64,000 nt of DNA from Proteus vulgaris (GTDB lineage Bacteria; Pseudomonadota; Gammaproteobacteria; Enterobacterales; Enterobacteriaceae), in assembly GCF_016239305.1 (NCBI RefSeq), contig NZ_JAEHOQ010000022.1, positions 1-64,000 on the forward strand, in the 5' to 3' direction. Positions 24,658 to 35,719 of this stretch are shown one piece after another. Under the pieces are notes generated by a model. That model made no database searches. It had not been told where the DNA came from and saw only the letters and a list, made by a program, of their open reading frames with translations. A program made the translations under genes and the position numbers. How positions within the stretch are numbered: position 1 is the first letter of the stretch; each line of letters starts with the position of its first letter.

Positions 24658-25191
24658 ATGCAAAAGGTAAAATTACCCCTGACCATTGATGCGCTGCGAG
24701 CAGCTCAAAAGAATTTAGACTATGACGGTCATTATTCTCCAGAGCAAGTAAGCCGCTTAGCTGAATCGGTGGTCAGTGTGGACAGTAATATTGATGTGGC
24801 TTTATCATTTGATATTGACCATCAACGTCTTGCCGTGATTAAAGGACATTCCGATGTGAGTGTGACTTTAGAATGTCAACGTTGTGGTGGCCATTTTCCT
24901 TATCATGTTCACGCAACATATTGTTTTAGCCCTGTTGTCAGTGATGAACGGGCCGAGGCATTACCGGAAGAATATGAACCAGTCGATGTAAACGAATTTG
25001 GTGAAATAGATTTGCTGGCAATGATTGAAGATGAAATAATCCTCAACTTGCCGGTGGTTCCGGTACATGATTTTGAACACTGTGAAGTGTCCGACGCGGA
25101 TATGGTGTTTGGTGAACTCCCTGAGGAATTATCAGAGAAACCAAATCCATTTGCCGTATTAGCCAGTTTAAAGAAAAGTACTAAGGAGTAA
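24658..25191 (+). CDS. yceD: YceD (DUF177), 23S rRNA accumulation protein
   Basis: 177 residues, E. coli YceD about 173. The protein is needed for normal 23S rRNA levels in bacteria and plastids; the molecular action is not known. A CxxC pair is visible in [10 protein letters not shown] (about residues 74-77), and the acidic C-terminus with [19 protein letters not shown] is typical. It is the first gene of the rpmF-plsX-fab operon; the stop is 5 nt before rpmF. Confidence 0.94.
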   Translation: MQKVKLPLTIDALRAAQKNLDYDGHYSPEQVSRLAESVVSVDSNIDVALSFDIDHQRLAVIKGHSDVSVTLECQRCGGHFPYHVHATYCFSPVVSDERAEALPEEYEPVDVNEFGEIDLLAMIEDEIILNLPVVPVHDFEHCEVSDADMVFGELPEELSEKPNPFAVLASLKKSTKE

Positions 25192-25196
25192 GGTCA

Positions 25197-25367
25197 ATGG
25201 CCGTACAACAAAACAAACCAACTCGTTCTAAACGCGGTATGCGTCGTTCTCATGACGCGCTGACAGTAACTCAAGTTTCAGTTGACAAAACTTCTGGTGA
25301 AACTCACCTGCGTCACCATGTAACTGCTGACGGTTACTACCGTGGTCGCAAGGTTATCAACAAGTAA
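25197..25367 (+). CDS. rpmF: 50S ribosomal protein L32
   Basis: 56 residues starting [20 protein letters not shown], the invariant L32 start, and ending with [10 protein letters not shown]. The start ATG has AAGGAGTAAGGTCA upstream. It sits between yceD and plsX, the arrangement that couples ribosome and membrane-lipid synthesis in enterobacteria. Confidence 0.98.
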   Translation: MAVQQNKPTRSKRGMRRSHDALTVTQVSVDKTSGETHLRHHVTADGYYRGRKVINK

Positions 25368-25391
25368 TTAGCTTTATAACTCGTTGATACC

Positions 25392-26429
25392 TTGACAAAT
25401 CTAACCATAGCGTTAGATGCGATGGGCGGGGACTTCGGTCCTCGCATCACAGTGCCTGCTTGTTTGCGGGCGCTGGCATCTAATCCTCATTTAAAAATAT
25501 TGCTGGTAGGTCAACCAGACGCTATCTCTCCTCTGCTTGCAGATCAAAATGCCGAGCTAATCTCCCGTTTACACGTTATACCCGCAGAACATATTGTTGC
25601 CAATGATGCTAAACCTTCACACGGTATTAGAGCAAGTAAAGGTACATCAATGCGAGTGGCACTTGATCTCGTGAAAACAGGTGAAGCACAAGCATGTGTA
25701 AGTGCAGGTAATACTGGCGTATTAATGGGATTAGCAAAACTGCGACTTAATGCTATTGATGGAATTGAACGTCCCGCACTGGTTTCAGTATTACCCAACC
25801 AGAAAAAAGGCAAGACTATCGTTCTTGATTTAGGCGCTAACGTTAACTGTGATAGCCAAATGTTGGTACAGTTTGCCGTGATGGGCGCGGTGATGGCCGA
25901 AGAAATTGCAGGGATTAGTTCACCTAAAGTAGCACTTTTGAATATTGGTGAAGAAGAGAGTAAAGGATTAGATAATATCCGCGAAGCCGCTACAGTATTA
26001 AAGTCGACACCTAATATCAATTATATTGGTTATGTTGAAGGTAATGAATTACTGACAGGCAAAACAGATGTATTGGTGTGTGACGGCTTCGCAGGTAATG
26101 TCTCCCTTAAAACGATGGAAGGAGTTATTCGAGTTTTCCTTTCATTGATTAAATCTTCTACTACCGAAAATAAAAAAACGTCGTGGTGGATGAAAATATT
26201 GAAGAAGTGGTTACAAAAACGGCTAATTAAGCGTTTTGGACACATGAACCCCGACCAGTATAACGGTGCTTCTCTGTTAGGATTACGCGGTATCGTCATT
26301 AAGAGCCATGGTGGCGCAAATGAAAGCGCGTTTACAGCAGCAATAGAACAGGCTGTTCATGCCGTTGAGCGAAAAATCCCAGAACGGATCGCTTCTCGAC
26401 TGACAACAGTATTACCCAAGAGCGATTGA
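25392..26429 (+). CDS. plsX: Phosphate acyltransferase PlsX
   Basis: 345 residues. Makes acyl-phosphate from acyl-ACP for phospholipid synthesis. The start is TTG at 25392, chosen because [17 protein letters not shown] aligns with the E. coli protein, which also uses TTG. Family segments: [27 protein letters not shown] and [12 protein letters not shown]. It is 24 nt after rpmF and 4 nt before fabH. Confidence 0.96.
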   Translation: MTNLTIALDAMGGDFGPRITVPACLRALASNPHLKILLVGQPDAISPLLADQNAELISRLHVIPAEHIVANDAKPSHGIRASKGTSMRVALDLVKTGEAQACVSAGNTGVLMGLAKLRLNAIDGIERPALVSVLPNQKKGKTIVLDLGANVNCDSQMLVQFAVMGAVMAEEIAGISSPKVALLNIGEEESKGLDNIREAATVLKSTPNINYIGYVEGNELLTGKTDVLVCDGFAGNVSLKTMEGVIRVFLSLIKSSTTENKKTSWWMKILKKWLQKRLIKRFGHMNPDQYNGASLLGLRGIVIKSHGGANESAFTAAIEQAVHAVERKIPERIASRLTTVLPKSD

Positions 26430-26433
26430 TAGA

Positions 26434-27387
26434 ATGTATACAAAAATCTTAGGTACTGGTAGTTACTTGCCTGTACAAGTGCGAACTAATGCCGATTTAG
26501 AAAAAATGGTTGAAACATCTGACGAATGGATTGTTACCCGAACAGGTATTAATGAACGTCGGATTGCAACAGAAGAAGAATCTGTTGCTGTGATGGGAGC
26601 AGGTGCCGCTGAAAAAGCACTAGAAATGTCTGGTATTGATAAACAAGATATTGGGTTGATTGTTGTTGCCACAACATCAGGCTCACATGCATTTCCAAGC
26701 GCAGCATGTCAGATTCAAAATGCGTTAGGTATCAATGATTGCATCGCTTTTGACGTTGCAGCTGCATGTTCTGGCTTTGTTTATGCATTAAGCATTGCTG
26801 ATCAATTTATTAAAGCAGGTTCTGTTAAGCATGCTCTTGTAATTGGTGCTGACAGATTATCCCATGCGTTAGATCCTAACGATCGTGGCACCATTATTTT
26901 ATTTGGTGATGCAGCAGGTGCAGCAGTTGTGGGTGCGTCAGAAGACGAAGGTATTATTTCTACACATTTACACTCTGATGGGCGTTTTGGCGATTTATTA
27001 GCATTGCCTTATCAGCGTAAAGAAAATGAAGATTTACCTGCTTACGTTACAATGGCAGGAAATGAAGTATTTAAAGTCGCAGTTCGTGAACTTGCCCACA
27101 TTGTGGATGAGACACTCGAAGCTAACAATATTGATAAATCTGAACTGGACTGGCTTGTGCCTCATCAGGCAAATTTAAGAATTATTTCAGCGACAGCGAA
27201 AAAGCTGGATATGACAATGGATAAAGTAGTGGTGACATTAGATCGCCATGGCAATACGTCAGCAGCATCAGTCCCAACAGCATTAGATGAAGCTGTAAGA
27301 GACAATCGCATTCAACGTGGTCAGTTAATCTTGCTGGAAGCGTTTGGTGGCGGTTTTACTTGGGGTTCTGCACTTATCCGTTTTTAA
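26434..27387 (+). CDS. fabH: 3-oxoacyl-ACP synthase III (FabH)
   Basis: 317 residues, identical in length to E. coli FabH. Starts fatty-acid synthesis by condensing acetyl-CoA with malonyl-ACP. The catalytic triad is visible: Cys in [13 protein letters not shown] (about 112), His in VPHQANLRI (about 244) and Asn in [11 protein letters not shown] (about 274). It is followed by fabD in the same operon. Confidence 0.97.
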   Translation: MYTKILGTGSYLPVQVRTNADLEKMVETSDEWIVTRTGINERRIATEEESVAVMGAGAAEKALEMSGIDKQDIGLIVVATTSGSHAFPSAACQIQNALGINDCIAFDVAAACSGFVYALSIADQFIKAGSVKHALVIGADRLSHALDPNDRGTIILFGDAAGAAVVGASEDEGIISTHLHSDGRFGDLLALPYQRKENEDLPAYVTMAGNEVFKVAVRELAHIVDETLEANNIDKSELDWLVPHQANLRIISATAKKLDMTMDKVVVTLDRHGNTSAASVPTALDEAVRDNRIQRGQLILLEAFGGGFTWGSALIRF

Positions 27388-27406
27388 TATTATCAGGAAA
27401 ATAAAC

Positions 27407-28339
27407 ATGACTGATTTTGCAATGGTTTTCCCTGGACAGGGATCGCAAACTGTTGGAATGTTTGCAGAACTTGCAGAGCAATATCCGATAGTGACTGAAA
27501 CATTTGCTCAAGCATCTGATGTATTGGGTTACTCTCTGTGGGATTTAGTCCAAAATGGCCCAGAAGAAGAGTTAAACAAAACATGGAAAACACAGCCAGC
27601 CTTATTAGCAGCATCAGTTGCTGTATGGCGTGTATGGCAAGAAAAACAAGGCAAAATGCCACAAATGATGGCAGGTCACAGTCTTGGCGAGTATTCTGCT
27701 TTAGTGTGTGCAGGTGTTATTGATTTCGCTGAAGCTATTAAATTAGTAGAATTACGCGGTCAACTGATGCAAGAAGCTGTACCAGCAGGTACTGGTGCAA
27801 TGTATGCGATTATCGGTTTAGATAACGACGCTATTGCAAAAGCATGTGAAGACGCTGCTCAAGGGCAAGTTGTTTCGCCTGTAAACTTTAATTCACCGGG
27901 CCAAGTTGTTATTGCAGGTAACAAAGAGGCAGTAGAGCGTGCTGGTGTTTTATGTAAAGAAGCCGGAGCTAAACGTGCGTTACCGTTAGCAGTGAGCGTA
28001 CCTTCGCATTGTGCTTTAATGAAACCAGCTGCTGATAAGCTTGCGGTTGCATTACAAGAAATTGAATTTAAACAACCTGAAATTCAGGTCGTTAATAACG
28101 TTGATGTGAAAACGCAAACTGATGCGAATGCTATCCGTGATGCGTTAGTTCGCCAGCTTTATAACCCAGTTCGCTGGACTGAAACGGTTGAACTTATTGC
28201 TGAAAAAGGCATCACACAACTATTAGAAATCGGTCCAGGAAAAGTATTAACTGGTTTAACAAAACGTATTTCTAAAGAAATGAACGCTGTAGCAGTTAAT
28301 GATATTGCGTCATTAGATGCTGCATTAGGAAATGACTGA
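27407..28339 (+). CDS. fabD: Malonyl-CoA:ACP transacylase FabD
   Basis: 310 residues from ATG 27407, chosen because MTDFAMVFPGQGSQTVGM is the family start; the open frame runs further upstream into fabH. The active-site GHSLGEYSAL (Ser about 92) and a His in SVPSHCALMKP (about 201) form the catalytic pair. It moves the malonyl group from CoA to ACP. Confidence 0.97.
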   Translation: MTDFAMVFPGQGSQTVGMFAELAEQYPIVTETFAQASDVLGYSLWDLVQNGPEEELNKTWKTQPALLAASVAVWRVWQEKQGKMPQMMAGHSLGEYSALVCAGVIDFAEAIKLVELRGQLMQEAVPAGTGAMYAIIGLDNDAIAKACEDAAQGQVVSPVNFNSPGQVVIAGNKEAVERAGVLCKEAGAKRALPLAVSVPSHCALMKPAADKLAVALQEIEFKQPEIQVVNNVDVKTQTDANAIRDALVRQLYNPVRWTETVELIAEKGITQLLEIGPGKVLTGLTKRISKEMNAVAVNDIASLDAALGND

Positions 28340-28347
28340 GGGATCTC

Positions 28348-29082
28348 ATGGGATTTGACGGAAAAATAGCGCTAGTTACTGGTGCAAGCCGTGGCATTGG
28401 CCGTGCGATTGCAGAGGATTTAGTTGCGCGCGGTGCGACCGTAATTGGTACAGCAACGAGCGAAAATGGTGCGCAAGCTATCAGCGAATATTTAAGCGGT
28501 AAAGGTAAGGGTTTTGTGTTAAACGTCACAGAAAACGACTCTATCGAAAAATTTTTAGCTGAAGTGCGTGCTGAATTTGGCGAAATTGATATTTTGGTCA
28601 ATAATGCAGGTATTACTCGTGATAACCTGTTGATGCGCATGAAAGATGATGAATGGCAAGATATCATCAACACAAATCTTTCATCAGTCTTCCGTCTGTC
28701 TAAAGCAGTTATGCGTGCTATGATGAAAAAACGTTATGGTCGTATAATTACCATTGGTTCTGTTGTTGGAACTATGGGTAATGCAGGACAGGCAAACTAC
28801 GCGGCGGCAAAAGCGGGTGTGATTGGTTTTAGTAAATCATTAGCACGCGAAGTTGCTTCCCGGGGCATTACGGTAAATGTTGTTGCACCTGGTTTTATCG
28901 AAACTGATATGACAAGAGCACTAACAGATGACCAAAGAGCAGGTATTTTATCTCAAGTCCCTGCTAACCGTTTAGGTGATGCCAAAGAGATTGCCAGTGC
29001 TGTAGCCTTCTTAGCTTCTGATGAAGCGAGCTATATCACGGGTGAAACATTGCATGTCAATGGTGGCATGTACATGATCTAA
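28348..29082 (+). CDS. fabG: 3-oxoacyl-ACP reductase FabG
   Basis: 244 residues, the E. coli length. Short-chain dehydrogenase with NADPH motif TGASRGIG (residues about 10-17), NNAG (about 86-89) and catalytic Ser-Tyr-Lys with GSVVGTMGNAGQANYAAAKA (Ser about 138, Tyr 151, Lys 155). It reduces the 3-oxo group in each elongation round. A GGATCT-type Shine-Dalgarno precedes the start, 8 nt after the fabD stop. Confidence 0.97.
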   Translation: MGFDGKIALVTGASRGIGRAIAEDLVARGATVIGTATSENGAQAISEYLSGKGKGFVLNVTENDSIEKFLAEVRAEFGEIDILVNNAGITRDNLLMRMKDDEWQDIINTNLSSVFRLSKAVMRAMMKKRYGRIITIGSVVGTMGNAGQANYAAAKAGVIGFSKSLAREVASRGITVNVVAPGFIETDMTRALTDDQRAGILSQVPANRLGDAKEIASAVAFLASDEASYITGETLHVNGGMYMI

Positions 29083-29239
29083 TTATGGGGACGTCTTTAT
29101 ATTTGCTTTTTGCGTACAATATAATGCAAAATATAGCGAATAAAGTAGTCCACACAGTCGGGATTGGTTAGATCTTTTCCTGTATTTATAAACTAAGAAA
29201 ATCATCGCGCAAGCGAGTTTTGATAGGAAATTTAATAGT

Positions 29240-29476
29240 ATGAGCACTATCGACGAACGCGTTAAGAAAATCATTGTTGAACAACTGGGTGTTAAAGAGG
29301 AAGAAGTTGTAAATTCAGCTTCATTTGTTGATGACTTAGGCGCTGATTCTCTTGACACAGTTGAGCTGGTAATGGCTCTGGAAGAAGAATTCGATATCGA
29401 AATCCCAGACGAAGAAGCAGAAAAAATTACTACAGTTCAAGCTGCTATTGATTACGTTGAAAACGCAGGTAAATAA
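29240..29476 (+). CDS. acpP: Acyl carrier protein
   Basis: 78 residues, very acidic. The phosphopantetheine site is Ser37 in [13 protein letters not shown]. Carries the growing acyl chain. The 157-bp gap to fabG probably holds its own strong promoter, as in E. coli, and codon use is strongly biased. An intrinsic terminator follows at 29488-29516. Confidence 0.98.
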
Positions 29477-29487
29477 GCTTGCTAATC

Positions 29488-29516
29488 TAGGCGGTCACTC
29501 GACCGCCTATATTTTT
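29488..29516 (+). terminator. Terminator/attenuator after acpP
   Basis: TAGGCGGTC-ACTC-GACCGCCTA followed by TATTTTT. It would trim most acpP transcripts before fabF. Confidence 0.85.
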
Positions 29517-29550
29517 AATCCTAAACTTTTTCCCTCCTTGGAGGATAAGC

Positions 29551-30792
29551 GTGTCTAAGCGTCGTGTAGTTGTGACCGGACTAGGCATGTTATCTCCTGT
29601 CGGTAATAACGCAACAGCTTCTTGGGAAGCCGTGTGTGCCGGACAGAGTGGTATCGGCCTTATCGAAGATTTTGACACCAGTCATCATGCGACTAAATTC
29701 GCAGGATTGGTAAAAGATTTCAATCATGAAGATTATAATCTTTCGCGTAAAGACGCGCGTAAGATGGATCTTTTTATTCAATATGGTATTGCAGCTGGTG
29801 TGCAGGCCATTGCGGATTCAGGTCTTGAAGTAACAGAAGCCAATGCAAGTCGCATCGGAGCTGCTATTGGTTCTGGTATTGGTGGCTTAGGCCTTATCGA
29901 AGAAAACCATACGTCAATGACAAATGGTGGCCCTCGTAAAATTAGCCCATTTTTTGTACCTTCAACCATCATTAACATGGTCGCAGGACATTTAAGCATT
30001 ATGTATGGTCTTCGTGGCCCTACAATCTCTATCGCAACAGCATGTACATCAGGTGTTCATAATATTGGGCATGCTGCACGTATTATTGCTTATGGCGATG
30101 CAGATGCAATGCTCGCAGGCGGTGCCGAAAAAGCAACTACTCCATTAGGTTTAGGTGGCTTTGGTGCAGTTCGTGCATTATCAACACGTAATGATAATCC
30201 TCAAGCAGCTAGTCGCCCATGGGATAAAGATCGTGATGGTTTCGTATTAGGTGATGGTGCAGGTGTTCTGGTTCTTGAAGAATATGAACACGCTAAAAAA
30301 CGTGGCGCTAAAATTTATGCTGAAGTAGTGGGTTTTGGCATGAGTAGCGATGCATATCACATGACTTCACCAGCAGAAAATGGCGAAGGCGGTGCGCTAG
30401 CGATGACAAACGCACTAAAAGATGCGGGTATTGATGCATCTCAAGTGGGTTATATCAACGCACATGGCACATCAACGAATGCGGGTGATATTGCTGAAGC
30501 ACAAGCAGTAGAAAATGTATTTGGTAAAGGCACGGATGTATTAGTTAGCTCAACAAAATCTATGACAGGCCATTTATTAGGTGCTGCTGGAGCTATTGAG
30601 TCTATTTTTACTATTCTTTCACTACGTGACCAAATCGTACCTCCAACAATTAACCTTGATAATCAAGACGAAAATTGTCATCTTGATTTTGTTCCACATA
30701 AAGCACGTAAAGTTGAGAACATGGAATATGCTCTGTGTAACTCATTTGGCTTTGGTGGTACTAATGGTTCAATTCTCTTTAAGCGCGTTTAA
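29551..30792 (+). CDS. fabF: 3-oxoacyl-ACP synthase II (FabF)
   Basis: 413 residues, E. coli length. Elongating condensing enzyme, needed for C16:1 to C18:1 conversion. The start is GTG 29551 with GGAGG 8 nt upstream. Catalytic Cys in [14 protein letters not shown] (about 164), His in [11 protein letters not shown] (about 304) and His in [12 protein letters not shown] (about 341). Ends with [14 protein letters not shown], the family C-terminus. Confidence 0.97.
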   Translation: MSKRRVVVTGLGMLSPVGNNATASWEAVCAGQSGIGLIEDFDTSHHATKFAGLVKDFNHEDYNLSRKDARKMDLFIQYGIAAGVQAIADSGLEVTEANASRIGAAIGSGIGGLGLIEENHTSMTNGGPRKISPFFVPSTIINMVAGHLSIMYGLRGPTISIATACTSGVHNIGHAARIIAYGDADAMLAGGAEKATTPLGLGGFGAVRALSTRNDNPQAASRPWDKDRDGFVLGDGAGVLVLEEYEHAKKRGAKIYAEVVGFGMSSDAYHMTSPAENGEGGALAMTNALKDAGIDASQVGYINAHGTSTNAGDIAEAQAVENVFGKGTDVLVSSTKSMTGHLLGAAGAIESIFTILSLRDQIVPPTINLDNQDENCHLDFVPHKARKVENMEYALCNSFGFGGTNGSILFKRV

Positions 30793-30826
30793 ACCGTTTT
30801 TTGTAGAAAGTTGAAAAATACTTAAA

Positions 30827-30855
30827 GACCCAGGATTATTCTGGGTCTTTTATTT
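30827..30855 (+). terminator. Terminator after fabF
   Basis: GACCCAG/CTGGGTC stem followed by TTTTATTTT. Confidence 0.8.
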
Positions 30856-30925
30856 TGTCCTTTTACTGCCAGTTGTTTTATCATGTACAGATTGATATCA
30901 ATAACATAGATGTAGGGTGTGTTTG

Positions 30926-31753
30926 ATGTATTGGGTAAATGGACAACAGCAACAAAATGTAGATGCAAGTGACCGAGCGATACAGTTTGGCGATGGCTGT
31001 TTTACTACGCTCGCAATGGAGCAGGGCAAGCCTTCCATGCTATCTGCACACCTCAATCGTTTAAAACAAGGCTGTGAGGCTCTTTTTCTACCTCATCCAA
31101 ATTGGTCTGATTTGAAAAAACACATTATAGATATCTCTTCTAGTACTCAAGAGAAAAGTGTTATTAAAATTATCATCAGTCGCGGTTATGGTGGCCGTGG
31201 TTATTCTTCAAATGGATTTATTACACCAACAGTTATAACGTCATTATCATCTTATCCTGCCCATTATTTCCACCAGCAAAGTGAAGGCATATCACTTGCC
31301 GTCAGCCCTGTTACTTTAGGAAAAAATCCACAATTGGCAGGAATTAAACATCTAAATCGTTTGGAGCAGGTTCTTATTAAGCATCATTTAGAAAAAACAG
31401 ATTTTGATGATGTTTTAGTGTGTGATAATGAAGGATATTTAGTTGAAGCAAATGCGGCAAATCTTTTTTGGCGCAAAGGGAATACACTTTTCACACCGGA
31501 TCTGACGGATTCCGGTGTAAATGGCATTATGCGTCAATCAATTATTCAATTAGCGCAAAAATTGAATTGGAAAATGGATATTGTGAGAGAGAAGCCGGAA
31601 ACGCTTTATCAAGCAGATGAAGTTTGGTTAACAAATAGCTTAATGCCAGTACTTCCTGTTTCATGTATCACTTTCTCGAATGATAAGTGCTACCAGTATT
31701 CAAGTAGAGAGTATTATCATGTTGTTTTACAACACAGTTTGTCACTTAAATAG
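30926..31753 (+). CDS. pabC: Aminodeoxychorismate lyase
   Basis: 275 residues from ATG 30926; a GTG at 30917 in frame is less likely because MYWVNGQ aligns with the family start. PLP enzyme of the class IV aminotransferase fold that makes p-aminobenzoate for folate. Marker segments: DRAIQFGDGCFTT, ISRGYGGRGYS, GIKHLNRLEQVL with the PLP Lys (about residue 137), and NAANLFWRKGN. It is 18 nt before mltG. Confidence 0.93.
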   Translation: MYWVNGQQQQNVDASDRAIQFGDGCFTTLAMEQGKPSMLSAHLNRLKQGCEALFLPHPNWSDLKKHIIDISSSTQEKSVIKIIISRGYGGRGYSSNGFITPTVITSLSSYPAHYFHQQSEGISLAVSPVTLGKNPQLAGIKHLNRLEQVLIKHHLEKTDFDDVLVCDNEGYLVEANAANLFWRKGNTLFTPDLTDSGVNGIMRQSIIQLAQKLNWKMDIVREKPETLYQADEVWLTNSLMPVLPVSCITFSNDKCYQYSSREYYHVVLQHSLSLK

Positions 31754-31770
31754 AATTTGATGAGTTATAA

Positions 31771-32793
31771 ATGAAGATAAAAAAAATAGTATGGATAGTT
31801 TTTTTTGCCTTATTAATTAGCATCGGTGCAATTGCGTTGTATATGATGCAACATATTCGTGGATTAGAAGAAAATATTGTTGTAAAGCAAGATGAAATGC
31901 TACTCACAGTGCCAGCAGGAACAGGGCGCGTAGCCATGGAACAACTGTTAATAAAAAATAATTTACTTAACGAAGGCGATTATTTTCAAATTTTGCTAAA
32001 AGTAAAACCAGAGCTTAGCCAATTTAAAGCAGGTACATATCGTTTAACAAAAGGTATGTCTTTACGCGATGTTTTATTATTGATTAAAAGCGGTAAAGAG
32101 GCTCAATTTACGATCCGTTTTATTGAAGGTAGCCGTTTACAAGATTGGCAATCTATTTTTGAACAAGCCCCCAAACTTACGACTATCGCACACACAATGG
32201 ATAGCGATAAATTACGCGAAGAAATAGGGATAAAACCTGAAATTGCTAATCTAGAAGGTTGGTTTGCACCAGATACATACCATTACACGGCAGGTACGAC
32301 AGATGTCGCAATTTTAAAGCGTGCCTACCAACAAATGGAAAAAACATTAGAAGAAGAGTGGATTAAACGCGATAGTGACCTACCGTATAAATCGGCTTAT
32401 GAAATGCTTATCATGGCATCAATTATTGAAAAAGAGACGGGTATTGATGCTGAAAGAACAAAGGTCGCGTCTGTATTTATTAATCGATTAAAAACAAATA
32501 TGCGATTACAGACCGATCCTACCGTAATTTATGGCTTAGGTGATAAATACAGAGGTACGATTTATCGCAGTGATTTAAATGGTTATACCCCTTATAACAC
32601 GTATCAAATTGATGGATTGCCACCAACACCTATTGCGATGCCTGGTGTTGCTTCAATCAGAGCTGCCGCACATCCAGCGGATACGCGTTATCTCTATTTT
32701 GTTGCAGATGGAACGGGTGGTCATAAATTTTCAACCACACTTAATGAACATAATAAAGCCGTCGCACAATATCGACGCTTACAACAAAGATAA
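31771..32793 (+). CDS. mltG: Endolytic murein transglycosylase MltG
   Basis: 340 residues, E. coli YceG/MltG length. One N-terminal membrane helix (residues about 5-25), a LysM-like part, and the YceG catalytic domain with the Glu in [11 protein letters not shown] (about 215) and the terminal [18 protein letters not shown]. It cuts nascent glycan strands and sets their length. The stop is 2 nt before tmk. Confidence 0.95.
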   Translation: MKIKKIVWIVFFALLISIGAIALYMMQHIRGLEENIVVKQDEMLLTVPAGTGRVAMEQLLIKNNLLNEGDYFQILLKVKPELSQFKAGTYRLTKGMSLRDVLLLIKSGKEAQFTIRFIEGSRLQDWQSIFEQAPKLTTIAHTMDSDKLREEIGIKPEIANLEGWFAPDTYHYTAGTTDVAILKRAYQQMEKTLEEEWIKRDSDLPYKSAYEMLIMASIIEKETGIDAERTKVASVFINRLKTNMRLQTDPTVIYGLGDKYRGTIYRSDLNGYTPYNTYQIDGLPPTPIAMPGVASIRAAAHPADTRYLYFVADGTGGHKFSTTLNEHNKAVAQYRRLQQR

Positions 32794-32795
32794 TT

Positions 32796-33443
32796 ATGAA
32801 CAACAGTAAATTTATTGTAATTGAAGGATTAGAAGGTGCTGGAAAAACCAGTGCAATTCAAACCGTTATTAATACGTTAAAAGAAAAAAATATCACCAAT
32901 TTAGCATTTACCCGTGAACCGGGAGGCACCCCACTTGCCGAAAAATTACGAGAGCTTATTAAACAAGGCATTGAGGGTGAGAAAGTTACTGATAAAGCGG
33001 AGCTGTTAATGCTATATGCAGCACGTGTTCAGCTTGTTGAGAACGTGATAAAACCAGCGTTAGCTGAAGGTAAATGGGTGATTGGTGATAGACACGATCT
33101 CTCTTCACAAGCCTATCAAGGCGGTGGACGTGGTTTAGATAAAGATCTTATGCTGTCACTTCGCAATACGGTTCTTGGTGATTTTCGTCCAGATTTAACG
33201 TTATATCTTGATTTAGATCCAGCTATAGGGCTTGCAAGAGCACGAGCTAGAGGTGAATTAGACCGAATTGAAAAAGAGTCAATGGATTTCTTTTATCGCA
33301 CTCGTGAACGCTATCAGGTATTAACCCAAGGTGATGACTCTATTATTACAATAGATGCATCTCAAACTATCGATAAAGTTCAAGCGGATATTCGTCAATC
33401 ACTCATTACATGGTTAGTCCAGCAGGAAAATAAAGCATTATGA
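32796..33443 (+). CDS. tmk: Thymidylate kinase
   Basis: 215 residues. Phosphorylates dTMP to dTDP. P-loop GLEGAGKT (residues about 10-17), DRY-type motif as [15 protein letters not shown], and [17 protein letters not shown]. Stop and holB start overlap (ATGA). Confidence 0.96.
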   Translation: MNNSKFIVIEGLEGAGKTSAIQTVINTLKEKNITNLAFTREPGGTPLAEKLRELIKQGIEGEKVTDKAELLMLYAARVQLVENVIKPALAEGKWVIGDRHDLSSQAYQGGGRGLDKDLMLSLRNTVLGDFRPDLTLYLDLDPAIGLARARARGELDRIEKESMDFFYRTRERYQVLTQGDDSIITIDASQTIDKVQADIRQSLITWLVQQENKAL

Positions 33444-34423
33444 ATTGGTATCCTTGGCTAAATCAGGCATATCGGCAACTTATTAGCATGTATCAAGAAG
33501 GGCGTGGCCATCATGCTTTGCTTTTACATGCGACAGAAGGAATGGGAGCAGATGCTCTCTCTTATGGATTAAGTCGTTGGTTAATGTGTCAGAATAAACA
33601 GGGATTAAAAAGCTGTAATGAATGCCACAGTTGTCGCTTGATGCTTGCCGAAACACACCCTGATTGGCACCTTTTGCAGAATGAAAAGGGCAAAACATCT
33701 ATTGGTGTAGAAACCGTTAGAAAAGTGACAGAAAAACTGGAACAACATGCCCAGCAAAGCGGTGCAAGAGTCGTTTGGATAAAAGAGGTTGAAGCTTTAA
33801 CTGAGGCTGCGGCAAATGCATTGCTCAAAACGTTAGAAGAGCCACCTAAAAATACGTATTTTTTACTTAATTGCCAGCAGCCCGAAGTTTTATTAGCCAC
33901 ATTGCGTAGCCGTTGTTTTTATTACCATTTAGCTACGCCTGATCACCAGTATGCTACACACTGGATACAACAGCAGTTGCCGAATGTTCCTTACGCTAAT
34001 AGTGTAACTGCGTTAAATTTATCGCAGAATGCACCAATAGCGGCGCTCTCATTACTGAAAGATGAATGGCAAGAAAGAGAACTTTTTTGCCAAGCGTTAT
34101 ATTCAAGTTTACAACAACGTGATTTATTTGGGTTTCTTCCACAACTAAATCAAGATAATGTAGATCGTCGTTTGTATTGGTTGTTATCGCTTTTACTCGA
34201 TGCATTAAAGTATCAAACAAATGCGCAAGCTTATTGTATCAACCAAGATCAACAACCTTTAATTATGGCGTTATCACAATTGCCTTCAAATATTGTGTTA
34301 GCCATTATTGATGGATGGAAACAGTGTCGTTATCAGCTAATGACCATTCCAGCCTTAAATAAAGAATTATTACTGGCAGAACAGCTGCTAGATTGGGAAA
34401 GTCAGTTAGTAACACAACATTAA
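33440..34423 (+). CDS. holB: DNA polymerase III subunit delta'
   Basis: 327 residues. Clamp-loader subunit with the AAA+ fold but a degenerate P-loop (ATEGMGAD), a zinc-binding Cys set (C in [19 protein letters not shown]), and the SRC-type ending in [10 protein letters not shown]. Overlaps tmk by 4 nt; the tmk-holB-tatD order matches E. coli. Confidence 0.95.
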   Translation: MNWYPWLNQAYRQLISMYQEGRGHHALLLHATEGMGADALSYGLSRWLMCQNKQGLKSCNECHSCRLMLAETHPDWHLLQNEKGKTSIGVETVRKVTEKLEQHAQQSGARVVWIKEVEALTEAAANALLKTLEEPPKNTYFLLNCQQPEVLLATLRSRCFYYHLATPDHQYATHWIQQQLPNVPYANSVTALNLSQNAPIAALSLLKDEWQERELFCQALYSSLQQRDLFGFLPQLNQDNVDRRLYWLLSLLLDALKYQTNAQAYCINQDQQPLIMALSQLPSNIVLAIIDGWKQCRYQLMTIPALNKELLLAEQLLDWESQLVTQH

Positions 34424-34501
34424 TTAGCAACATAAAATTAATTGTGATTTAGCTGTAATAAAAAATACCTATAAGCCATACCAGATAAATGAGAGTACGT
34501 T

Positions 34502-35287
34502 ATGTTTTTAGTTGATTCACACTGCCATCTCGACAGCTTAGATTATGAAAAACTACATGAAAATATTGATGATGTTGTCGAAAAAGCACAGCAGCGTGAT
34601 GTTCAATATATGTTAGCTGTAGCAACAACATTGCCGGGTTTCAAAAATATGCGTGAACTTATCGGCAAACGTGAAAATATTGCATTCTCTTGTGGTATTC
34701 ATCCCTTGAATTTAGACGAAGGCTACGACGTTGAAGAATTAGCGCGCTTAGCTGCTACGCCTGATGTTGTGGCTTTAGGTGAAACAGGACTAGATTACTA
34801 TTACCAACAAGAAAATGCGACATTACAACGTGAAATTTTCCGTGAACATATCCGTATTGGCCGACAAGTTAACAAACCTATTATCGTACATACACGTAGC
34901 GCACGCGAAGATACGTTATCGATTTTAAAAGAGGAGAAAGTGCAAGATTGTGGTGGTGTATTGCATTGCTTTACAGAGGATAAAGAAACGGCAACAGCAT
35001 TACTCGATCTTGGAATGTATATCTCTTTTTCTGGTATTGTAACATTTAGAAATGCGGAACAAATTAGAGAGGCTGCACGTATTGTTCCTCTTGATAGAAT
35101 TTTAGTTGAAACAGATTCCCCATATTTAGCGCCAGTTCCTCATCGCGGCAAAGAAAATCAACCTGCTTATGTTCGTGATGTTGCGGAGTATATGGCTGTA
35201 TTAAAAGGGGTGAGTGTTGAAGAGTTAGCACAACAAACAACGCGCAATTTTGCTAAGCTCTTTCATATTCAAAACTTACCTGCTTAA
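34502..35287 (+). CDS. ycfH: TatD-family metal-dependent hydrolase YcfH
   Basis: 261 residues. Metal-binding His in DSHCHLD (residues about 5-10), Glu in ALGETGLDYYY (about 92), His in IVHTRSAREDT and HCFTEDKE, and Asp in LVETDSPYL (about 204). TatD homologues have DNase or D-aminoacyl-type hydrolase activity; the exact substrate of YcfH is not settled. It is 78 nt after holB. Confidence 0.93.
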   Translation: MFLVDSHCHLDSLDYEKLHENIDDVVEKAQQRDVQYMLAVATTLPGFKNMRELIGKRENIAFSCGIHPLNLDEGYDVEELARLAATPDVVALGETGLDYYYQQENATLQREIFREHIRIGRQVNKPIIVHTRSAREDTLSILKEEKVQDCGGVLHCFTEDKETATALLDLGMYISFSGIVTFRNAEQIREAARIVPLDRILVETDSPYLAPVPHRGKENQPAYVRDVAEYMAVLKGVSVEELAQQTTRNFAKLFHIQNLPA

Positions 35288-35329
35288 TTGAATTAATCAG
35301 AAATTAAAATAAATAATAAGGTGATGGAA

Positions 35330-35680
35330 ATGGCAGAAGAAACAATTTTCAGTAAAATTATTCGTGGTGAAATACCGGCTAACATTGTTTTTCAGGATGA
35401 TAAAGTCACTGCATTTCGTGATATTTCGCCACAAGCGCCTACGCATATTTTGATTATTCCTAATAAACTTATTCCTACGGTAAATGATGTTACTGTTGAA
35501 GATGAACAAGTGTTAGAACACCTGTTTGTTGTTGCTGCTAAAATTGCTCAACAAGAAGGTATTGCTGAAGATGGTTATCGCCTAGTGATGAACTGTAATA
35601 AACATGGCGGACAAGAAGTTTTCCATATTCACATGCATTTATTGGGTGGAAAACCATTAGGGCCATTATTAAGCCAATAA
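35330..35680 (+). CDS. hinT: Purine nucleoside phosphoramidase HinT
   Basis: 116 residues from ATG 35330, chosen because [16 protein letters not shown] is the family start; in-frame GTG and ATG codons at 35321 and 35324 overlap the ribosome binding site AAGGTG. The histidine triad HIHMHLL is at about residues 100-106. Hydrolyses AMP-lysine type phosphoramidates. Confidence 0.95.
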   Translation: MAEETIFSKIIRGEIPANIVFQDDKVTAFRDISPQAPTHILIIPNKLIPTVNDVTVEDEQVLEHLFVVAAKIAQQEGIAEDGYRLVMNCNKHGGQEVFHIHMHLLGGKPLGPLLSQ

Positions 35681-35719
35681 TCGGTATGATGCTAAAAGCG
35701 AGATGACAGGAAGTAATAC

